Source: Planctomycetota bacterium (lineage in GTDB: Bacteria; Planctomycetota; PLA2). From it: a stretch of DNA of 64,000 nucleotides. This document shows positions 1-10,292 of this stretch, one piece after another; within the stretch, counting starts at the first letter, position 1, and the number at the start of each line of letters is the position of its first letter. Position numbers and translations under genes: made by a program. The notes under the pieces are model-generated. The model was given only the letters and a program-made list of their open reading frames with translations, was not told where the DNA came from and did no database searches. The DNA is taken from assembly GCA_021776785.1 (NCBI GenBank), contig JAJFFF010000026.1, positions 1 through 64,000 of the forward strand. The letters run 5' to 3'.

Positions 1-150
1 GAAGAAGTGCTTGGAATAGCGAGAGCGAGAGATCGGAGTCGAGATCAAGGAGCGGACCACAGCTGTAGCAACGCTACAGCGAGGATCCGCGACGAAGAGA
101 TCGCCTTCGAGATCCGCTCGTAGCCCATGTGACTTTTTCAATGGGCTGCT
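1..150 (+). repeat. F1 hairpin element, copy A (left end cut by window edge)
   Basis: First of four copies of a repeat of about 160 bp. The copy ends in GACTTTTTCAATGGGCTGCT, the right terminal inverted repeat. Its left terminus lies outside the window. The centre holds a hairpin GCTGTAGC-AAC-GCTACAGC. It lies head-to-tail with copy B, one base apart. No credible gene is encoded. Confidence 0.85.
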
Positions 151-151
151 G

Positions 152-312
152 GCAGCCCGTTGAAGAAGTGCTTGGAATAGCGAGAGCGAGGAATCGGAGG
201 CGAGGTCAAGGAGCGAACCGCAGCTGTAGCCAAGGCTACAGCGAGGATGCGCGACGAAGAGATCGCCTTCGAGATCCGCTCGCAGCCCATGTGACTTTTT
301 CAATGGGCTGCT
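152..312 (+). repeat. F1 hairpin element, copy B (complete, 161 bp)
   Basis: Complete copy bounded by GCAGCCCGTTGAAGAAGTG and its near-complement GACTTTTTCAATGGGCTGCT. The central hairpin GCTGTAGCC-AA-GGCTACAGC is perfect. It is nearly identical to copy A and to copy D near 34.5 kb, with copy C near 11.7 kb more diverged. It ends 9 bp beyond the stop codon of the minus-strand kinase gene, so it may also act as its transcription terminator (inference). Confidence 0.9.
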
Positions 313-321
313 GGGAGCGGC

Positions 322-3300
322 TTATTGGGAGGCGGGCTGACGGAGGCTGTACACGCGGAAGGCATAAAACGCCATCGTGAGAACGGCGCCCAAACCGAGC
401 GCCACGGCGGCGATGTGGGTTGCCGATGCGAGGCCGCTTTGCCACGTAAGACCGAGCACGCTCGCCAACGCCGCGACGCCGCACCAGACATGCGGATGAC
501 GTCGCTGGCGCAGACCGAGCATCCCTATCGTGAGGCTGACCGTCGCGAGGAGCGCGAGCGCCCCGACAGTTTGGAGGGTCCAAGCGTTCCACGCGAGCAC
601 GCCGAGGAGCGTGGCCGGAACGACCCACTCCATCACGCGGAGCATGCGTGCCATCGCGGTGGACGCAACGCGTTCCAGACCTGTTTGCACAGCCCAGAGC
701 AGCAACGCGTGCAGGGCGATGCCGAGCGCGGGTGCCACGACCACCGCACCGAGCGCATCGATGCCAAGCGACGACCATGCCGTTGTGGTCCACGCCCAAA
801 CAGCCGGCGCGCTCACGAGCGCGACCCAGCCGAACATGAGCGGCGCCACCGCGTGAGAGGCACGGGCGCGGCGTTCGATGGCCACACCCGCGCCGATCCA
901 TCCGACGAGCGGGAGCGCGAGGAGCGCTGCGATCTCGATACCGTTGGCGGGCCAGCCGGTCAACGCCATCCCGGCCGCATAGATACCGGTCAGCGTCGCG
1001 GTCGCCCACCAACTGAACCCGACATGACCGATGCCGATCCACCAACCCACCGACGCGAGCATGCCGAGCGTGCATCCAACGAGAAGCGCGAGCGGGGCGA
1101 GGGCGGTGCCGCCGCCGACCAGGAGCGATGTGCCCACAACAAGCGGCGCGATCCCTCCCATGGCAAATGCGACGGCGCGCGCGCGGTCGCCGCGACGATG
1201 CGCCCAGTACGCCATCCCGGCGAGCAGAACCGCTAAGACGGTGGCGGCGACGCCACCCCACACGGGTGCGCTCAACGCGAGCACGCACGAACCAGCAGAA
1301 ACGAGGGCCGCGCCCAAGATGCCGCAGAATTCACCGACGCTCTTCCGAGTGGCATCGTAGGTCCAGCTCTGCTCGCGCTCGAACGCACCGCGATACACCG
1401 CATCGACCGTCGCCACCTCGTGGCGCGTCAAGACGCCATGTTGTTCCCAGGCGCCGAGTTCCGCGCTTCGCTCCATCGCCTCTTTGTGCAGACGAGCAGC
1501 GTACTGCGGCGGACGCGCCAAAACCGCTTCGCCGCGAAGGTAGCGATCCAAATCGCAGAACACCTCTTCCATGGACGGTCGCTCGATGGAGCGACGGGCC
1601 AAACATGAAAGGCAGATGGCCTGCAAGTCGAGCGGCACGTCCGCCCGCGCCGTACGCGGGAACATCGGATCGGTCGTGCGGATCAACCGACGCACTTCGT
1701 CGCGTGATTCGCTATAGAACGGAACGCCTTGGACGAGCGCCGTGTACATCACAGCACCGAACGAGAAAACGTCCGCCTCCACCCATGCTTCGCGCGCCGC
1801 GATCATCTCGGGCGCCGCAAAGTACGGCGGCTGCTCCGTCACCACTCCGGTCGCGCCCACGCCCCAATCGACGATGCGCACATTGCGCGCACCGGTTACG
1901 AGCATGTTCTCCGGCTTAAGATCGTGATGCACGATCCCTTCCGCGTGGGCCGTTGCGAGCGCGCGCGCGGCGGCGCGCAACAGGCGCACAACCTCTTTGT
2001 CGCTCAACTCCTGGCAGGCCACGTCGAAGGGCTCGCCCTCGATGCAGTTGCGCACCATGGCCGGGCCGTCGCCGCCTTCTGCCACCGCGTCGAAACCGAC
2101 GAGCGTCGGGTCACCGAGTGCAGCGACGCGCGAAGAGTCGGGTTCCATGCGGCCACGCAACATCCCCGCGTCTTCACGCGGAAGCATTTTCAAAACGACG
2201 CGGCGCTTGTGGAGATCATCCCACGCGGTGTAGGTCGCGCCGAGCGTACCGTTGCCAAGGTGTTCCTCGACGCGGTAGCCGGGCACAATCGGATCGCCGT
2301 CGCTGCGCTCGGACGTCAACTCGGATTCCAATTCGGAGGGAATCGTGAGCTCGGGCATCGTGACCGCTTCGGCATCGGCCGTCGCATCCAGAGCGGTCTC
2401 GACCCCGAGGTTATCGAGCGCACTCGATTCGGCGACCGTCTCGTTGCCGAGTTTGGCGAGTGCGGATGCCGTCTCGATGGTTTGGGTTTCCGCAGGCGCG
2501 GCGTGTTCGACAACCGCGGCGACACGATGAAGATCGTCATCGACCGTCGTCGCGTGGATCGCGTCGGCAATCGCGCGCAGGCCGGTCACCTCTTCGATGG
2601 CTTCCGCCGCCTCCGGGATGGTCGGTTCCGACGACAGGAAACTCGGTGCGGGAACGGGGATGTCGGCGCGGGTCTCAAACATGGCGAGCGGGTCCACCGC
2701 GTCGTCTTCGACGTCAGGCTCGACGTCAGGCTCGACGCCAGGCTCGACGTTCGGCTCGACGTCCGATGCGACGTCTGATTCCGCTTCGGCACCGCACGGT
2801 TCCGCGCAGTCGCATGAACCACCGCAGTAATGCGGGTCCGTCCGATCGCACGCTTCGTCCGCTCCGTCATCGGCGAGAAGTTCCACGGGCGCGGTGCCTT
2901 CGGACCGATCCGCGTTGAGCTGCATGAGGTCGACTTTGTGCACGATCCCATCCGGCGCCGTCATGTCGTCGTCGTCGAGGGCGGAAGGAGCAAGATCTTC
3001 GGCTTGCGCGTCCGATTCCGCGGTCGCGTTCCGTTCTTCGTCCGCGCTCCGTGCGTCGGCGGCGTCCGGCGTATCGTCTAGGTGCGGCTCATCGGTGTCC
3101 GCGATCGGATGGACTTCGGCGGGCGGCGCGTCGCCGTCTTCCAATGCCACTTCGACGCCGAGGTCATAGAAGTCTTCGGAGGAAACGCCCGCGTCCTGCG
3201 CGGCGGCCCTCTCGTTGCGGCTCTGCACCGCGGCGAGAATGGCGGACTCCGCGTCCTCACGCACGTGCTCGGGGGCACGCGCTAAGAACTCACCGACCTC

Positions 3301-3414
3301 AGGCGTCCAGCCCTCGTCGATTAACGCCATGTACTCGCGGACGAAGTGCTCCGCGTTCAGGTCTTCTAAACGGATGGTACGAGCGGTCTTATCCCGCTGC
3401 ATCTTGTGCGCCAT
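322..3414 (-). CDS. Membrane-anchored eukaryotic-type Ser/Thr protein kinase
   Basis: The 1030-aa product has a kinase domain at about residues 379-625. Visible motifs are a glycine loop LGNGTLGATY, VVLK (Lys409), the catalytic loop HHDLKPEN (Asp498; HHD in place of HRD), DWG in place of DFG (Asp516), and APE. Key catalytic residues are kept, but the helix-C glutamate is not obvious. About 12 membrane segments fill residues 695-1025. The first 370 residues are acidic and disordered-looking, with V-E-P-D repeats and a Cys cluster near 189-208. The start is placed at the ATG preceded by GGAGGGAAGAG; an upstream in-frame ATG would add 11 residues. It probably signals from the cytoplasmic membrane; the substrate is unknown. 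Confidence 0.88.
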   Translation of the reverse strand: MAHKMQRDKTARTIRLEDLNAEHFVREYMALIDEGWTPEVGEFLARAPEHVREDAESAILAAVQSRNERAAAQDAGVSSEDFYDLGVEVALEDGDAPPAEVHPIADTDEPHLDDTPDAADARSADEERNATAESDAQAEDLAPSALDDDDMTAPDGIVHKVDLMQLNADRSEGTAPVELLADDGADEACDRTDPHYCGGSCDCAEPCGAEAESDVASDVEPNVEPGVEPDVEPDVEDDAVDPLAMFETRADIPVPAPSFLSSEPTIPEAAEAIEEVTGLRAIADAIHATTVDDDLHRVAAVVEHAAPAETQTIETASALAKLGNETVAESSALDNLGVETALDATADAEAVTMPELTIPSELESELTSERSDGDPIVPGYRVEEHLGNGTLGATYTAWDDLHKRRVVLKMLPREDAGMLRGRMEPDSSRVAALGDPTLVGFDAVAEGGDGPAMVRNCIEGEPFDVACQELSDKEVVRLLRAAARALATAHAEGIVHHDLKPENMLVTGARNVRIVDWGVGATGVVTEQPPYFAAPEMIAAREAWVEADVFSFGAVMYTALVQGVPFYSESRDEVRRLIRTTDPMFPRTARADVPLDLQAICLSCLARRSIERPSMEEVFCDLDRYLRGEAVLARPPQYAARLHKEAMERSAELGAWEQHGVLTRHEVATVDAVYRGAFEREQSWTYDATRKSVGEFCGILGAALVSAGSCVLALSAPVWGGVAATVLAVLLAGMAYWAHRRGDRARAVAFAMGGIAPLVVGTSLLVGGGTALAPLALLVGCTLGMLASVGWWIGIGHVGFSWWATATLTGIYAAGMALTGWPANGIEIAALLALPLVGWIGAGVAIERRARASHAVAPLMFGWVALVSAPAVWAWTTTAWSSLGIDALGAVVVAPALGIALHALLLWAVQTGLERVASTAMARMLRVMEWVVPATLLGVLAWNAWTLQTVGALALLATVSLTIGMLGLRQRRHPHVWCGVAALASVLGLTWQSGLASATHIAAVALGLGAVLTMAFYAFRVYSLRQPASQ
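2709..2768 (-). repeat. 12-bp coding minisatellite in the kinase linker
   Basis: About five imperfect copies of GACGTCAGGCTC, which on the coding strand give the V-E-P-D/G/N tetrapeptide repeat in the acidic N-terminal region. It keeps frame and is probably a slippage-prone linker. Confidence 0.75.
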
Positions 3415-3511
3415 GCCTCTTCCCTCCGTGGAAAACATAGCGTTCATTCCGGCGGCGGCTCGGGCGGCAGCCTTTGGGCGCGCTCGGTTGTCTCATTCCG
3501 ATACGAAAAGA

Positions 3512-3540
3512 GCACCCCCACTCGGGCCGAGCGGGAGTGC
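3512..3540 (-). terminator. Intrinsic terminator after the TIG-domain gene
   Basis: A 14-bp stem with two mismatches (GCACTCCCGCTCGG with its complement on the minus strand) is followed by TCTTTTCG. It lies between the stop of the TIG-domain gene and the start of the kinase gene, so it separates the two minus-strand units. Confidence 0.6.
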
Positions 3541-3567
3541 CCATAGAACGAAGATAAGTAGAAAGCG

Positions 3568-5055
3568 TTACTGGACCGTAAAGGTCCCCGCCTCCACCGT
3601 TTCTTCGCTGTCTGTTCCGGGGTCGCGCGTTACGCGAACGGTGTACGTTCCCACCGCAAGCGGGTTGCGCCAGCCGCCCGGCGTCAACACCACGATGCGC
3701 GAGTCGTTCTTAGTGAGGATGGTTCCCTCAAGCGGGTCGCCGCCTTGACCGTCGTCCCACGTGACCGAAAGTTTCCAGTCGATGGGACGGAAGACGGCGT
3801 TGGCTCCGCTGACGGCCGGCGGCGCCTTGAAGATGATGTCCGCGATCGGACCGAACCCGCTGCCCTTGATGACAACCGGGCGCCGCGGTCCGCGTGCGCT
3901 CTGCCGGGTCGGTGTCATAGAAGTCACCGTCAGCGCCGGCGTTTCGACGGTGAAGACTTCGGCGTTCGACACCTGGTCGCCCGCCGTGACGGTTACGTCG
4001 TAGTCGCCATCCGCCAAGTCGCCGGGCACGAGCACGATCAGGTTGTCGTTGCGGTCGCCCAAAGCCACGAAGCCCGCGTAGACACGCGCTTGCACCGCGA
4101 CGTCGCCCTGCGTGAACTCCACCTTCGGGATCTCCCGACCCGCGAACAGGCCTGTGCCCGCAATGCGGACCAGATCACCGGCGGGACCAGTAGACGGGTT
4201 GAGCGACACGATCATCGGCGCCGCAAAGTTGCCGACCTCGTACTTGAATTCGCCGCCCGCTTCCGTCGTCGATCCGTCGTTGAACGTAATCACGATGCTG
4301 TAGGTCGCGCCCGGCGTCGCTTGGAAGGGGACGCGCGAGTACACCTTGTTGTAGCCATTCGCGATGCCGATGCGCCGCAACGTGGCTCCATCTTCGTCGG
4401 TCCACGCTACGCGGCACAGCCCGAGCGGGCCGAGGTCGGTGCCGTGAAAGCGGATCGCGCGGCCGGGAGTTTGCGCGGCGGGTGTCGCCTCGTCGATCGT
4501 TGCATCGCCGGCCGCGACGATTTCGAGTTTGCGTGCACAACTCTCCGGATTGCCTTCCGCGCCACCCACGACGACGAGGTCGTACGAACCGGTCGCGATG
4601 TCATCGGAGATTTTGAAGAAACCCGCACGCCGGCGTCCGCGGAGATCGGTCATGAATACCGCCGTGCCTTCGGCATCACGCAACTCGACGGTTGCGTTGC
4701 GCAGACGGCGGCCGATCAGGATGATCGCTTGACCTGCCGTCGCGGTGGACGCGCTTTGATGCAACACGAGCGGCGCGTTGGCCTCGAGCACCTCCATCGA
4801 AATGGTGGCGCCGTCAACATCGACGGTCGCTTCGCCCGCGGCGAGATCCTCGGGGATCTCCACCAGGATCTTGGTGGCCGTGTGGCGGATCACTTCGACG
4901 CTGGTGCCGCCGATGGTCACCGTCGGCTCCTCGCCGAAATCTTCGCCGTCGATCAGGATCCGGTCGCCGGGTGAGGCGCACTCCGGCGTTACCGACGCAA
5001 CGGATTGAGCAAACGTGAACGCGCAGAGCGCGAGAAGAGCAACAAGAATTCGCAT
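3568..5055 (-). CDS. Exported IPT/TIG-domain protein
   Basis: The 495-aa product begins with a Sec signal peptide (MRILVALLALCAFTFAQS) and continues as beta-rich IPT/TIG immunoglobulin-like modules. The clearest start near residue 22 (VTPECASPGDRILIDGEDF), near 290 (LNPSTGPAGDLVRIAGTGLF) and near 385 (MTPTRQSARGPRRPVVIKG). Such modules are common in exported adhesion or scaffold proteins; no enzymatic motif is visible. The ribosome site GGAG sits in the last codons of the upstream lipoprotein gene, four bases away, so the two are probably one transcript with coupled translation. Exact function unknown. Confidence 0.8.
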   Translation of the reverse strand: MRILVALLALCAFTFAQSVASVTPECASPGDRILIDGEDFGEEPTVTIGGTSVEVIRHTATKILVEIPEDLAAGEATVDVDGATISMEVLEANAPLVLHQSASTATAGQAIILIGRRLRNATVELRDAEGTAVFMTDLRGRRRAGFFKISDDIATGSYDLVVVGGAEGNPESCARKLEIVAAGDATIDEATPAAQTPGRAIRFHGTDLGPLGLCRVAWTDEDGATLRRIGIANGYNKVYSRVPFQATPGATYSIVITFNDGSTTEAGGEFKYEVGNFAAPMIVSLNPSTGPAGDLVRIAGTGLFAGREIPKVEFTQGDVAVQARVYAGFVALGDRNDNLIVLVPGDLADGDYDVTVTAGDQVSNAEVFTVETPALTVTSMTPTRQSARGPRRPVVIKGSGFGPIADIIFKAPPAVSGANAVFRPIDWKLSVTWDDGQGGDPLEGTILTKNDSRIVVLTPGGWRNPLAVGTYTVRVTRDPGTDSEETVEAGTFTVQ

Positions 5056-5059
5056 CGGG

Positions 5060-5446
5060 TTACTCCATCACGACGACCGTCACCGGTTCGCCGCTCTCGT
5101 TGTCACAATCGATTTCGGTACGGGTTTGGACGCCGAACGAATCGGCGAGGTAGTCCGCAATCGCGCGCGAAATCTCACCATCGAGACGCGCGCCGCGGTG
5201 AAAGTCACTGGCATCAATCGGTTCGCCGGTTGCCGTTCCCTGCAACACGTCGACGATCTTGTAGGGAAGCTCGGTCGTGTCGAGCGTCACGATATCGGGT
5301 TGTTCGTCGCCGTTGAGATCCATTTCGACCACGACTTGCTCCTGCGCTGCGGTCGCAAGCGACGAATCGCCGGGAGCCGTTGATGTGCCGCCGCCGCAGC
5401 CTATGGCCGTCAGCGCAACCGCGCACAAACTCAGTTTCCAATGCAT
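5060..5446 (-). CDS. Small putative lipoprotein
   Basis: The 128-aa product starts MHWKLSLCAVALTAIGC, a signal peptide with a lipobox at Cys17. The start was chosen because AAGGAG lies 9 bases before this ATG; a longer in-frame start lacks such a site. A segment MDLNGDEQPDIVTLDT resembles an FG-GAP or EF-hand-like D-x-N-x-D loop and could bind calcium (inference). It is the first gene of a two-gene unit with the TIG-domain protein, so both probably act at the cell surface or in the periplasm. Confidence 0.7.
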   Translation of the reverse strand: MHWKLSLCAVALTAIGCGGGTSTAPGDSSLATAAQEQVVVEMDLNGDEQPDIVTLDTTELPYKIVDVLQGTATGEPIDASDFHRGARLDGEISRAIADYLADSFGVQTRTEIDCDNESGEPVTVVVME

Positions 5447-5567
5447 GTAAAACACTCCTTCTTGGGGTGCGGGGTTTGCGTTCACTCTCTACTCTCCGCC
5501 GCGCGCCTGACTGTCCCACCGCGGCGGTTTTTTCGAAGACTGGCGCCCAAACTAGCGTCTCAATCTC

Positions 5568-6185
5568 ATGCGATGGATCCCCTTTGTCGTCTGGGCGGGC
5601 GTCGCCACAGCAGCGCCCGTTACCGTGCAGGCGCGCGCCGAGATGACGGTTCGTGACTTCCTACAATCGATGTCGGACCAGTTCGGTTTCACGGTCCTGG
5701 TCATGGAAGGCGTCCCGCTCGTCGCCAAGATGGGTGCGGGCTTTCGACACTCTGTGCCCCGCCCTCGCGTCCTCGACTTCGTGGCCGCGGTTTTGGCGTT
5801 TTACGAGTTGGACACTCGGCGCGGCGGCGAGCGCGTCCTTTTGGTCGGCAAGAGGACCTTAAACGGATCCTTCAAGATACGCCGATATCGCACGGTCGAC
5901 GTGCGCGTTCGCGTGTTGGGCCAATCGGCGTCCAGCACCCTGGTCGCCATCCTCACCTCTGCCCAACTTCGTTTCCTTTCGTGTTCGGAATCGATGGCAC
6001 GACGATTGAGAACGGACCTGGCGACCGGAACGATCACGGAGCGAGTTCATGCAGCCCGGATCCTTAACGCCCTTTCCCATCTTGGCTCCGAAACGAGATG
6101 GGCGTTGTGGCACGCCAGCCACGACGAAAACCAAGAAGTAAGAACGGCAGCAAAAAACGAAACCTGGAAGCAAGTAGCCGGCTAA
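5568..6185 (+). CDS. Hypothetical exported protein with STN-like N-terminal region
   Basis: The 205-aa product has an N-terminal signal peptide (cleavage near VQARA). Residues about 27-95 (TVRDFLQSMSDQFGFTVLV onward, then LVGKR) have the order of a secretin/TonB short N-terminal (STN) fold. The last third (SHLGSETRWALWHASHDENQEVRTAA) resembles a HEAT-type helical unit. No Shine-Dalgarno is visible before the ATG. It is divergent from the lipoprotein gene and followed directly by an F2 element. Family assignment is tentative. Confidence 0.55.
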   Translation: MRWIPFVVWAGVATAAPVTVQARAEMTVRDFLQSMSDQFGFTVLVMEGVPLVAKMGAGFRHSVPRPRVLDFVAAVLAFYELDTRRGGERVLLVGKRTLNGSFKIRRYRTVDVRVRVLGQSASSTLVAILTSAQLRFLSCSESMARRLRTDLATGTITERVHAARILNALSHLGSETRWALWHASHDENQEVRTAAKNETWKQVAG

Positions 6186-6214
6186 CCCACGGCACCCTGC
6201 GCGGGACCCCTGCG

Positions 6215-6501
6215 CGGGACCACTTCTCGCCCTGAAGCGCCGTAAGTCATTTTGTTTCAATTGGTTATGAGATGCTCGTGCGGGAATTTTCGCGCAAACT
6301 GAGGCTTTCGCGCTTTGGAGTCTCGCGGGCTCCAACCCCTGCACGAGCCCGTAGGGCGCGGATCGTGGCGATCTTGAAGTTCCTGGCGTGTAGATCGGGA
6401 GTCGAATGACCGGCGCCGTTGCGCGAAAAATCCCGCACGCGAATGTCGTAAGGCCATCAGTTAAAAGACCTTATGCGCGCGGAGAGCGAGAAGTGGTCCC
6501 G
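6215..6501. repeat. F2 hairpin element, copy a (287 bp)
   Basis: Terminal inverted repeats CGGGACCACTTCTCGC and GCGAGAAGTGGTCCCG match perfectly over 16 bp, and pairing continues imperfectly for about 83 nt. Inner boxes GTGCGGGAATTTTCGCGCAA (6278-6297) and TTGCGCGAAAAATCCCGCAC (6419-6438) are also complementary. The outer edges are tandemly duplicated: TGCGCGGGACC occurs twice on the left and GTCCCGTCGCTA twice on the right. It fills the gap before the aconitase gene. Confidence 0.85.
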
Positions 6502-6551
6502 TCGCTAGTCCCGTCGCTAGAATGCTGCTTGGCTGCTTTTGGAGTTTTTTT

Positions 6552-9308
6552 ATGAGTGATTCGTTTGGTGCCCGTACGACCCTTCAGACTCCGCTTGGCG
6601 AGCGGGTTATCTATCGGCTCGACTCCGTTCTCGATGCTGGATCCCGGGTTCCCTATTCGATTCGCGTGTTGCTCGAAGCCTGCCTTCGCCACCACGACGG
6701 ATTCGTGGTCACCGACGATCATGTGAAAGCGGTCGCAGCCTACGACGCGAAAAACGTCGGCGAAGTCGAGATCCCGTTCAAACCGGGGCGCGTGGTCCTG
6801 CAGGACTTCACGGGCGTGCCGGCCGTCGTAGACCTCGCGGCGATGCGATCGGGCATCGTGCGCATGACCGGCGACGAGAGCAACGCCGCCAAGGTCAACC
6901 CGCTCGTACCGTGCGACTTGGTCATCGATCACTCCGTACAGGTGGACGCGTTCGCGCACGGGATGGCGCTGCAGATCAACGCAGAAAAAGAATTCGAACG
7001 CAACCGCGAACGCTACGAGTTCTTGAAGTGGGGCCAGCAAGCATTCGACAACTTCAGGGTGGTCCCCCCCGCAACCGGCATCGTGCATCAGGTCAATCTG
7101 GAGTACTTGGCGAAGGTCGTTTGGGACGGTGCGGGCGTGGCGGGTCAAGAGGACGCGCTGTATCCCGACAGCTTGGTCGGGACGGACTCGCACACGACCA
7201 TGATCAACGGCCTCGGCGTCGTCGGTTGGGGCGTGGGCGGCATCGAAGCGGAAGCCGTGATGCTCGGGCAACCGATCTACATGCTGTTACCGGAAGTCGT
7301 CGGCATGAAGTTGACCGGAGCGCTCCCGGAAGGATCGACGGCAACAGACCTCGTCCTGCGCGTAACCGAAATGCTGCGCGCGCACGGCGTTGTCGGAAAG
7401 TTTGTCGAGTTCTACGGACCGGGGCTGGCTGACATGCCGCTCGCGAACCGCGCCACGATCGCGAACATGGCGCCGGAGTACGGAGCGACGATGGGCTTTT
7501 TCCCGGTCGATGACGTGACGCTGCGATACATGCATCTGTCCGGCCGCGACGAAAAGCTGATCGATACCGTCGAGATGTACTGCAAGGCGCAAGGGCTCTG
7601 GCGCGACGACGGGCGCGCGATTACGTACACGACCGAAATCGAGCTCGACATGGGCACGGTCCAACCCGCGCTCGCCGGTCCGAAGCGCCCGCAGGATCGA
7701 ATCGACCTGTCCGCGATGCGTTCGCAGTGGCACAGCGATTTGGAGAAGACGTTCGAAAAGCCGAACGCCGCGACTGTTCAACGCGCACCGCAAAAGACCG
7801 CCACCGCCGTCGCCGATCCAGACATCGACGGCGTGGACGTGAAATTCAACGGCGCCGAGTTTGCGCTCAAACACGGCGCGGTCGTCATCGCGGCCATCAC
7901 ATCGTGCACCAACACGTCGAATCCCGAAGTCATGATCGCGGCCGGTCTCGTCGCGCGCAACGCCCAGCGCAAGGGACTCGATCGCAAGCCGTGGGTGAAA
8001 ACGTCACTCGCACCCGGCTCCAAAGTCGTAACCGAGTACTACCAGAAGTCCGGACTCGACAAGGACCTCGACGCACTCGGCTTTAACCTCGTGGGGTATG
8101 GCTGCACGACGTGCATCGGCAACTCCGGCCCGCTGCCCGCCGAAATCGCGAGCGCGATCAACGAAGGCGATCTCGTCGCCACGTCCGTTCTTTCGGGGAA
8201 CCGCAACTTCGAAGGCCGCGTGAACCCGCACGTCAAAGCGAACTATCTGGCGTCGCCGCCGCTCGTCGTCGCCTACGCGATCGCCGGCACGGTCAACATC
8301 GATCTATCGACGGACCCGGTTGGTCAGGACCAAAGCGGCAACGACGTGTTCCTAAAAGACATCTGGCCCACGCAAAAAGAGATTCAAGACGTGGTCGCGC
8401 AATCGCTCGGCCGCCAACAGTTCGTCGAGCAATACGCCAACGTGTTCGAGGGCTCGCCGGAATGGCGCGCCGTCAAATCATCGGTCGGCGCACTGTACGA
8501 CTGGGATCCGAAGTCCACGTACGTGCAGGAACCGCCGTTTTTTATGGGCCTCAGCGCCGACTCAAAGCCGATCGAATCGATCCACGGCGCGCGCTGCCTG
8601 GCCAAGCTTGGCGATTCCGTCACGACCGATCACATCAGCCCGGCGGGATCGATCGCGATCAAGACGCCGGCCGCGGACTACCTCCAAAGCCACGGCGTCT
8701 CCCAAGCGATGTTTAACTCGTTTGGTTCGCGGCGAGGCAACGACCGCGTCATGACACGCGGCACGTTCGGCAACATCCGGGTGAAGAACCAACTCGCGCC
8801 GGGCACCGAAGGCGGCTACACAACCGACTTCACAAAATTCATCGACAAGATTGCGCCCGCGGCCGAAGCCAGCTTCATCTACGACGCGGCGCAAAACTAC
8901 GCGCAAGCCAACATCCCGTTGGTCGTGCTCGCGGGCACGGACTACGGCATGGGCTCGTCTCGCGACTGGGCGGCGAAGGGAACGTATCTCCTCGGTGTGC
9001 GCGCGGTCATCGCGACATCGTTTGAACGCATCCACCGCTCCAACCTCGTCGGGATGGGCGTGTTGCCGCTTTGCTTCCTCGACGGCGCAACGCACGAGAG
9101 TCTCGGCTTGGACGGCACGGAGCGTTTCGACATCCCCCTGACCGACGCTCTTGAAGCGCGGCAGACTGTGGAGGTCAAAGCAACGCACCCCGGCGGCCAA
9201 GTCACGACGTTTGGGACGATCTGTCGCATCGACACGCCGGTGGAAGTCGACTACTACCGCAACGGCGGCATCCTGCACAACGTCTTGCGCAACATGGCGA
9301 AGGAATAG
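6552..9308 (+). CDS. acnA: Aconitate hydratase (AcnA/IRP type)
   Basis: Converts citrate to isocitrate in the tricarboxylic acid cycle using a 4Fe-4S cluster. The 918-aa length suits the AcnA/IRP1 class. Cluster ligands are Cys452 in SCTNTSNP and Cys518/Cys521 in [10 protein letters not shown]. The swivel domain near the C terminus carries [16 protein letters not shown], which holds substrate-binding Ser and Arg residues. The start is placed at MSDSFGA, 7 bases after GGAG; a start 10 codons upstream is unlikely. It stands alone, downstream of F2 copy a and convergent with msrB. Confidence 0.97.
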   Translation: MSDSFGARTTLQTPLGERVIYRLDSVLDAGSRVPYSIRVLLEACLRHHDGFVVTDDHVKAVAAYDAKNVGEVEIPFKPGRVVLQDFTGVPAVVDLAAMRSGIVRMTGDESNAAKVNPLVPCDLVIDHSVQVDAFAHGMALQINAEKEFERNRERYEFLKWGQQAFDNFRVVPPATGIVHQVNLEYLAKVVWDGAGVAGQEDALYPDSLVGTDSHTTMINGLGVVGWGVGGIEAEAVMLGQPIYMLLPEVVGMKLTGALPEGSTATDLVLRVTEMLRAHGVVGKFVEFYGPGLADMPLANRATIANMAPEYGATMGFFPVDDVTLRYMHLSGRDEKLIDTVEMYCKAQGLWRDDGRAITYTTEIELDMGTVQPALAGPKRPQDRIDLSAMRSQWHSDLEKTFEKPNAATVQRAPQKTATAVADPDIDGVDVKFNGAEFALKHGAVVIAAITSCTNTSNPEVMIAAGLVARNAQRKGLDRKPWVKTSLAPGSKVVTEYYQKSGLDKDLDALGFNLVGYGCTTCIGNSGPLPAEIASAINEGDLVATSVLSGNRNFEGRVNPHVKANYLASPPLVVAYAIAGTVNIDLSTDPVGQDQSGNDVFLKDIWPTQKEIQDVVAQSLGRQQFVEQYANVFEGSPEWRAVKSSVGALYDWDPKSTYVQEPPFFMGLSADSKPIESIHGARCLAKLGDSVTTDHISPAGSIAIKTPAADYLQSHGVSQAMFNSFGSRRGNDRVMTRGTFGNIRVKNQLAPGTEGGYTTDFTKFIDKIAPAAEASFIYDAAQNYAQANIPLVVLAGTDYGMGSSRDWAAKGTYLLGVRAVIATSFERIHRSNLVGMGVLPLCFLDGATHESLGLDGTERFDIPLTDALEARQTVEVKATHPGGQVTTFGTICRIDTPVEVDYYRNGGILHNVLRNMAKE

Positions 9309-9350
9309 CAGGCCCGTTCTCGAGCCGCGTGGCCCTTCCATGCTGCTGGG

Positions 9351-9806
9351 CTACGCGTCGTCGTCTTTGTCTGTGACCTTCTCGGCGGGGCCGGAAGCGC
9401 CCGCGGTTTCATCCAACTCAAGCGAAGCCGAGTTAATGCAGTAACGCAACCCGGTCGGCTCCGGGCCGTCCGGGAACACATGCCCAAGATGGGCGTCGCA
9501 GCGGCGGCAGACGATCTCTTTGCGAGTCATCCCGTGGCTTTGATCGACACGTTCGGTGACATGCGTTCCTTCGAGCGGCTGAAAAAAACTCGGCCAACCG
9601 CACCCCGAGTCAAACTTGGACTCCGATCGAAACAAGGGCAGCCCGCAACAAACGCACTTGTACGTGCCGGCTGTCTCGGTATTCCAATACTGGCCCGTGA
9701 ACGGCGCTTCGGTGCCCGCCTGCCGCGTCACACGAAACTCCTCCGGGTTGAGTTGCTCGCGCCATTCGCGGTCGCTCTTTTCGACTCGATCCATGTCCGC
9801 CATCAT
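9351..9806 (-). CDS. msrB: Peptide-methionine (R)-S-oxide reductase MsrB
   Basis: Reduces methionine-R-sulfoxide in oxidised proteins. The SelR/MsrB fold is complete: [29 protein letters not shown] and the catalytic motif [10 protein letters not shown] (Cys123). Four zinc cysteines form C51-x-x-C54 and C100-x-x-C103, so this is a zinc-containing type. An acidic tail ends the 151-aa protein. The start is uncertain among clustered ATG codons at 9806, 9803 and 9794; no strong ribosome site is visible. It lies 28 bp after the membrane-protein gene on the same strand. Confidence 0.93.
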   Translation of the reverse strand: MMADMDRVEKSDREWREQLNPEEFRVTRQAGTEAPFTGQYWNTETAGTYKCVCCGLPLFRSESKFDSGCGWPSFFQPLEGTHVTERVDQSHGMTRKEIVCRRCDAHLGHVFPDGPEPTGLRYCINSASLELDETAGASGPAEKVTDKDDDA

Positions 9807-9834
9807 GCCAGCAAACACGCCGCGGCGCGCGCCG

Positions 9835-10203
9835 TCAATACCCGACGCGGAAGTAGTGGAACCCAAACAAAATCGTCCCCAGAAACAACGCGCCGTTGAT
9901 GAGGATCCACGGGCACTCGTGCCCGCGTCCGCGCCAAGCCAGCGTCCCCGTAAACAGCGCGAGCCCGTTCAGGATGGCCGCCCCAAGCAGTAAGACGCGC
10001 ACGACTCCCCGCAGTGCGCTCGTGGCGCCGTGGTTCCCGATCAGACCGGCGTCCAGCGACAGCACGGCGAGGATGCCGGCCCCAACGGCCGTGGCCATCG
10101 TTCCGAGAAACGTGTAGAGAGAAAACTTCGCTAAAACGACGCCGTCAAAACCCGTGCGGTGCATGAACCGGAGGACCTTAATCGACGCAGCGTGGATTGT
10201 CAT
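9835..10203 (-). CDS. Small integral membrane protein
   Basis: The 122-aa product has about four hydrophobic segments ([39 protein letters not shown], and a C-terminal [17 protein letters not shown]). No family is recognised. It precedes msrB on the same strand and is probably co-transcribed with it; a membrane role in redox or envelope repair would be guesswork. The start is placed at MTIHAAS; upstream in-frame starts lie close to the divergent gene. Confidence 0.6.
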   Translation of the reverse strand: MTIHAASIKVLRFMHRTGFDGVVLAKFSLYTFLGTMATAVGAGILAVLSLDAGLIGNHGATSALRGVVRVLLLGAAILNGLALFTGTLAWRGRGHECPWILINGALFLGTILFGFHYFRVGY

Positions 10204-10292
10204 CCGGTCCGTAGCACGATCCCGTGCCCTGTGTCGCAAGCGTTCCGTTTTCTCAACGTCTTCGGGAAACGCGCCTCCACCGAAGCGGTACC

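Noticed and set aside
2709..2768. Short tandem repeats considered as a CRISPR array
   Set aside because: The 12-bp units have no spacers and lie in frame inside the kinase gene; the Asp tract at 23256 and Lys tail of topA are likewise coding repeats.
3745..4974. Long antisense frame over the TIG-domain gene
   Set aside because: Arg/Asp/Gly-rich shadow; the sense gene has a signal peptide and TIG modules.
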